The notes below the pieces were generated by a model, which made no database searches, was not told the DNA's origin, and saw only the letters and a list, made by a program, of their open reading frames with translations. Positions 59,852 through 64,000 of a stretch of 64,000 bases of DNA are shown here, one piece after another; the stretch's first letter is position 1; each line of letters begins with the position of its first letter. Origin of the DNA: Pedobacter changchengzhani (GTDB lineage Bacteria > Bacteroidota > Bacteroidia > Sphingobacteriales > Sphingobacteriaceae); NCBI RefSeq assembly GCF_004354365.1, contig NZ_SJCY01000005.1:124001-188000 (forward strand). The letters run 5' to 3'. The position numbers and the translations under genes are program-made.

Positions 59852-62800
59852 CTATTTTCTGTTTTTATTTTCTCTCGTTTGCTTCATAATCACTTCTTTC
59901 GGTACCGATTTATTTGTTTTTATAGGATTCTCGGCTTGTTTGCGCTTTAAGTTTTTGCGATACGAACCCGTTATCTTCTGTATAAATTCCTTAAATGTAT
60001 CAAATTGTTGGGTATAAATAATACCGAGAGAGGTTACATTTGCCGTCGGACTGATACCGCTATTTAAAAATATACTTTGTTGAGTTGGCGGTTTATTCGC
60101 AACTTTCCCGGTAAGCGTACCATCTTTTCTAATTAAAAATAAAGCTTCCACTTCGCTACCTACATTGTTTTTCGAAAAGTCGATTACAGAGAAATCATTC
60201 AAACTATTCCGATCAACAATACCCGCATTGATGATTAAACGATCGTTAAAAAACTTAAGTGATGCACTTGCCTCACTCAATGATTTTACGTTAAAATCGA
60301 CAAAGTTTAAGTTTAATGAAGAAAGAACATTATTGAACTGATTAAAAACCAATTCTGTTGCGGTGCTAGAAACCGTAGATTGTAATTGGTTGGCGATAGA
60401 TTGGCCACCATTTCCTGGCGCAAAACTCCTCCTAATAATCAAACTTAAAGCTTGAAGGTTTACATTGTTCTGGTCGCTAAAATAAGTTTGAAGCTCTTCC
60501 TTTATCGCTGGTTGGGATGGAAAATTAATGTTTAGTTTAATCTCGGGTTTTAATAAAAGCTCGGTTAAACCCATCTCTACTTCGGTATTTACACGTTGAT
60601 TGGCGTTACTGCTTGCATCTCTATTTGCAGCTTTAAACAATTCGTTTAGGTTGGCCCTTACTGCATAAGTAGCCTTTAAATTAATTTGAGCTGCAGTCGG
60701 GTTTCCTGTCCACCTAATTGTTCCACCCTGTCTTATGTCAAATTTTTTATTTATATATTCTTGGGCAGTGAAATCAAAACTTCCGGTTTCAATGATATAA
60801 TCTCCCGACATTTCAAAATCACCCAAGCTATTGATGTTTAAGTTTAATTCTGCATTTCCCTTCCCACTCAAATTACCTAAAGCGGTATAAATATTTGCTG
60901 TGGTATTTGGGTCTATTGTCAGTTTGAAACTTAACGTTAATCCATCAAAGTTAGTCGCTTTTTTAACTACTTTGCTGGTATCACTACTTACAAAATTTAT
61001 AAAATCTTTATCACTTACCGTTTCAGAACTATTTAGCGGAAGGTTAAATACGGTGCCTTTTTCGGTTTTCGCTTTAATGTCTATCCGCATTTTACTGGTT
61101 GGGCCATTAAACTTAAATAAACCTGTGCCGTAAGCCCTACCATAATATACAGCGTTGTCTTTAGCAGTAGTATTAAGCGCCATTAAACCATCTGCATTTA
61201 GCTGAACATTAATGTCTGGATCATCAATATTAGTCAAATCAACAGTTCCGTTTGCAACCGCTTGGTGTCCTTCAACATCATTTAACGTAAAATCATTGAT
61301 ATTGATGATACTATTTTCCACATCCACATTATCGGTAATGATATAGGTGGTTTTTAGGTAATTCACCATCAGCTGACCTTTATTCAGCTTTAAAGTTCCA
61401 TTTATTAATGGATGATCTAATTTGCCTTTGATGCTTAAATCTGCCGAAATATTACCTTTTAAATTGGTCACTAACTTCTTTACCAAGGGTTCTAAAACGG
61501 TTAGTTTCGTATCGCTCATCATAACCTGTAAATCAATTTCTTTTTGCTTTAGGTCAAGTCCGCCGGTAACTTTAAAAGTTTCTTTACCATCGGCTACGAT
61601 TTTGGTATAAACATCAGCTTTGTTTAAATCTTTGCTAAAGGCAGAGGTATCTGTAAGCGTGCCAATATAAATGTCGTTAAATGTTAAGGAATCAACTTTG
61701 ATATCATCTCTTACCCGCAAATTCTTTAAAGCACCATACAAATCAGTTTTTCCATTTACATTGCCACTTAATTTAACGCCAAAACCTTTTGTAAACGGAT
61801 TTAAAGTTTTTAAATTAAAATTGTTAAATCCAATTTTCATCAAATCATTTGGATCATCTGATAGCAGGCCATCAGCCGTAATTTGCTGTGTTCCGTTACT
61901 TAAATCAAAGTTATCAATTTGGGTTTTTCCATTATTGAAAGCCACTTTAAATTTTTCTTCTATTCTCCATTCCTCTCCATTAATAATCAGAATTGATGGT
62001 AAGATGCTTAGTTTGGCGGTGGTATCTCGATTCTTTGTAAATTCCACTAAACCGTTCAAATCTAACTGATTAAAAGCTTCTGCGCTTGATAGTTTTACGT
62101 TAAAAGCTAAGCTATCGTTTCGTAGGATATTAGAAATGTTTACATCTTTTATGAAGAGGCTATCGTTAATTTGTACGCGATCGGAAGTAAGGTTTAATTG
62201 TAGTTGGCGTTCGGTTGTATTTTCATCAATGATGATGTTATTTACAACAATGCCTTTATACTTCAAATTCTTAATAAATCCGTTTAACGTCGCGATATTA
62301 TTCCGCGAATCAAAATTACCTACAAATGTTGCACCTTCATCTAACGCTAAACTCGGCACAAATATTTGCGCAATCGGCTCAAATTTTTTAACCTTTAAAT
62401 TAAACTGAAAAATTTGATTTTTATATTTTATTAAGTCTGGTTTAAACGATGGAATATAAGTTTTAGCGATGGCTTTATAGTACGAACCGATAGAATTTAA
62501 ATCGAATTCACCTCGAATACTAGCATCTAAAATATCAGAGCTGATCACTAATTTCCTGTCAACACCATTTCCATTTGCCTGCAAGCTTACCGAGTCGATT
62601 GTGTAAATTCCTTTTGGGTTTTCAATCCTAATGTCGTTGATGAATAAACTTCCAGCAATGTTGCTTAAGTTCGTGCCCGAAAAATTCGTAGTAAACTTGG
62701 CATCAACCATTACTGTATCTTTTAACAGTTTTAGGGCTTTTAATTTAGCATTGGTAATGGTTGCATTAAAATTAAATATCGGTAATTTGGGGTTTAGGTT

Positions 62801-64000
62801 TACATTTCCGTCAAAAATAAGTTTTACATTTTTATCGTTGATGCTCAACTTTCCATCAAAAAATTTCTTTTCAAATGTGCCATCAATTTTAACATTGGTA
62901 TATCGGTAATTGTTAAAATCTATATAAGAAACATCGCCATTTAATTTTTCTTTCAATCCATTAAGCTCGGTTCCTTTACCTTGAACGTTGAGTGATGATG
63001 TAATTCTTCCTAAGCTTTTTTCATCTAATAAGTTGCCAATATTAAAGTCGTAAGTTTTAATATTTCCGGTGTATGAAGGCACATTATTTTTGTCGATTTT
63101 CATATTAACATCCGAAACCACTCTACCTAATTTGGTTTTGAATTCTCCGTACGCTATAAAATCATTTTGGAAACCGGTAAAGCTACCGTTGAAATTTATG
63201 TTACCAAATTTTTTCACAATAATTGGGATTTGAGACTTTTTGCTTCCGGTAATGCCCTTTATCACCTCGTCTAAATCTGACTTGTTTGTTCCTGCCATTT
63301 CAATTTTTAAATCCATAAAGGTTTCTTTCCATTTTGGTAAGCCTTTAAGGATAAAATCGCCTTTTATGTATGTTGCGTTTCCGGCCTTTAATGATAGTTT
63401 CTTCGCTTTTAAATCGCCAACCAGACCAGAGATTTGTCCATCAATATCCAAATCTAAATGCATGTCATCTAATTCAGGTGCGAAGTAAGCAACGTCTTTT
63501 GATGATAGATGACTGTCTTTAAAGTTAGCTTTCATCCTCACGTTTCCTACATATTTGTTAAAATCCCGAAAAGTTTTAAAACGCATCTGATAAAAATCGG
63601 TAAGCCTACTGCGGTCGGTAACCAAAAGCAGTTTATTCAACTCTATTTTATTGCTGTCGATTGTAGTCTCTGCCGAAAGGTTTTTCAGGTAAAATCCGCT
63701 TTTCTCCCTAAAAGTTAAGTTTTTAATAGTTGTTTTAACTAAATGGTTTTTGGTATCTAAACCTTCAAAAATCCCACTTAGTTGCTTTAAACTTACGTTG
63801 TCGAAATTAACATGATTTTTAAGCGAATCTTTGTATTTATAATTGATGTATTTAAAGGCTATGTTGTTTAAAATAATTCTATCGAAATTTATTTTATAAG
63901 GCTGTTTTTTCTTTTTTGGCATAGTTGGCGCCGAATCGAAGTAGTTGATGATTACATCGAGGTTGGATGTTTTGTCTTTATAATCTTTTAAAAAGAATTT
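59852..64000 (-). CDS. tamB: TamB homologue, N-terminus outside the window
   Basis: At least 1382 residues are seen; the frame is open to the right edge, so the Met at 63922 is internal. Long runs of alternating hydrophobic strands (..GNLSGKGNAELNLNINSLGDF..) match the beta-taco repeats of AsmA/TamB proteins. The C-terminal DUF490 signature is visible: QEYINKKFDIRQGGTIRWTGNP, then LNINFPSQP and SLGIIYTQQFDTFKEF. TamB bridges the inner and outer membrane and works in outer-membrane protein or lipid delivery. A basic tail (RKNLKRKQ..ENKNRK) ends the protein. Several plus-strand frames inside it are shadows. Confidence 0.93.
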   Translation of the reverse strand, partial: KFFLKDYKDKTSNLDVIINYFDSAPTMPKKKKQPYKINFDRIILNNIAFKYINYKYKDSLKNHVNFDNVSLKQLSGIFEGLDTKNHLVKTTIKNLTFREKSGFYLKNLSAETTIDSNKIELNKLLLVTDRSRLTDFYQMRFKTFRDFNKYVGNVRMKANFKDSHLSSKDVAYFAPELDDMHLDLDIDGQISGLVGDLKAKKLSLKAGNATYIKGDFILKGLPKWKETFMDLKIEMAGTNKSDLDEVIKGITGSKKSQIPIIVKKFGNINFNGSFTGFQNDFIAYGEFKTKLGRVVSDVNMKIDKNNVPSYTGNIKTYDFNIGNLLDEKSLGRITSSLNVQGKGTELNGLKEKLNGDVSYIDFNNYRYTNVKIDGTFEKKFFDGKLSINDKNVKLIFDGNVNLNPKLPIFNFNATITNAKLKALKLLKDTVMVDAKFTTNFSGTNLSNIAGSLFINDIRIENPKGIYTIDSVSLQANGNGVDRKLVISSDILDASIRGEFDLNSIGSYYKAIAKTYIPSFKPDLIKYKNQIFQFNLKVKKFEPIAQIFVPSLALDEGATFVGNFDSRNNIATLNGFIKNLKYKGIVVNNIIIDENTTERQLQLNLTSDRVQINDSLFIKDVNISNILRNDSLAFNVKLSSAEAFNQLDLNGLVEFTKNRDTTAKLSILPSILIINGEEWRIEEKFKVAFNNGKTQIDNFDLSNGTQQITADGLLSDDPNDLMKIGFNNFNLKTLNPFTKGFGVKLSGNVNGKTDLYGALKNLRVRDDIKVDSLTFNDIYIGTLTDTSAFSKDLNKADVYTKIVADGKETFKVTGGLDLKQKEIDLQVMMSDTKLTVLEPLVKKLVTNLKGNISADLSIKGKLDHPLINGTLKLNKGQLMVNYLKTTYIITDNVDVENSIININDFTLNDVEGHQAVANGTVDLTNIDDPDINVQLNADGLMALNTTAKDNAVYYGRAYGTGLFKFNGPTSKMRIDIKAKTEKGTVFNLPLNSSETVSDKDFINFVSSDTSKVVKKATNFDGLTLSFKLTIDPNTTANIYTALGNLSGKGNAELNLNINSLGDFEMSGDYIIETGSFDFTAQEYINKKFDIRQGGTIRWTGNPTAAQINLKATYAVRANLNELFKAANRDASSNANQRVNTEVEMGLTELLLKPEIKLNINFPSQPAIKEELQTYFSDQNNVNLQALSLIIRRSFAPGNGGQSIANQLQSTVSSTATELVFNQFNNVLSSLNLNFVDFNVKSLSEASASLKFFNDRLIINAGIVDRNSLNDFSVIDFSKNNVGSEVEALFLIRKDGTLTGKVANKPPTQQSIFLNSGISPTANVTSLGIIYTQQFDTFKEFIQKITGSYRKNLKRKQAENPIKTNKSVPKEVIMKQTRENKNRK

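Noticed and set aside
61671..62069. 132-codon plus-strand frame opposite tamB, and similar frames nearby
   Set aside because: The minus strand clearly encodes TamB through this region; the plus-strand products are low-complexity shadows.
63922..63924. Met at 63922 as the true start of TamB
   Set aside because: The frame stays open to the window edge and TamB proteins begin with a membrane anchor, which is not seen after this Met.
1..64000. Prophage or integrase gene explaining the island
   Set aside because: No capsid, terminase, portal or tyrosine/serine recombinase gene was found anywhere in the window.

Overview
The window looks like chromosomal DNA of a soil or plant-associated member of Bacteroidota, most likely Sphingobacteriaceae (Pedobacter-like). 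The reasons are a SusC/SusD pair, many secreted glycoside hydrolases, AT-rich intergenic DNA with TAnnTTTG-type -7 boxes and no purine-rich ribosome binding sites, RibBA and TamB homologues of the Bacteroidota type, and interspersed palindromic repeats of the ATTGCGAGG..GAAGCAATC kind. Genus is inferred from style only.

Positions 1-45238 form one large polysaccharide utilization locus (PUL), almost all on the + strand. It opens with the tail of a discoidin-like protein and a phosphatase-fold/LamG lipoprotein. Then come enzymes: GH51, an M6 protease, an M24 peptidase, two clan GH-D enzymes, GH89, GH29, GH28, GH35, a minus-strand mutarotase-like lipoprotein and two GH3. A SusC/SusD uptake pair and a second GH28 follow. 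Next is a compact catabolic operon: enolase-superfamily sugar-acid dehydratase, SDR, aldo/keto reductase, zinc-type dehydrogenase and sodium:solute symporter. GH95 and a DPP4-type peptidase close the locus. The enzyme set fits a fucosylated, arabinosylated and galactosylated plant cell-wall glycan. Deoxysugars released by GH29/GH95 could be imported by the symporter and oxidised by the operon enzymes. No lactonase, no terminal cleavage enzyme and no dedicated regulator lie in the window.

Positions 45239-46299 hold a tandem array of three nearly identical 306-bp palindromic repeat units. A metabolic stretch follows: L-serine ammonia-lyase, Xaa-Pro aminopeptidase, and a second zinc dehydrogenase that is a paralogue of the PUL copy.

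Positions 50.4-56.3 kb are a small, very AT-rich accessory island on the minus strand next to a tRNA-Met gene. It holds a remnant of a BRO/DinD-like protein, a RadC/JAB protein and three single genes: a HEPN-motif protein, a PD-(D/E)XK nuclease-like protein and a class III nucleotidyl-cyclase-like protein. Each of the three is followed immediately by an imperfect palindrome with attC-like architecture (RYYYAAC ... GTTRRRY ends, inner arms, unpaired extra bases). I read this as an integron-type cassette array without an integrase in view, carrying defence-like cargo. It is the most unusual feature of the window.

Positions 56.3-64.0 kb are core chromosome: a START-like protein, an LptF/LptG permease, RibBA, a double copy of a hairpin repeat, and on the minus strand a TamB homologue that runs off the right edge.
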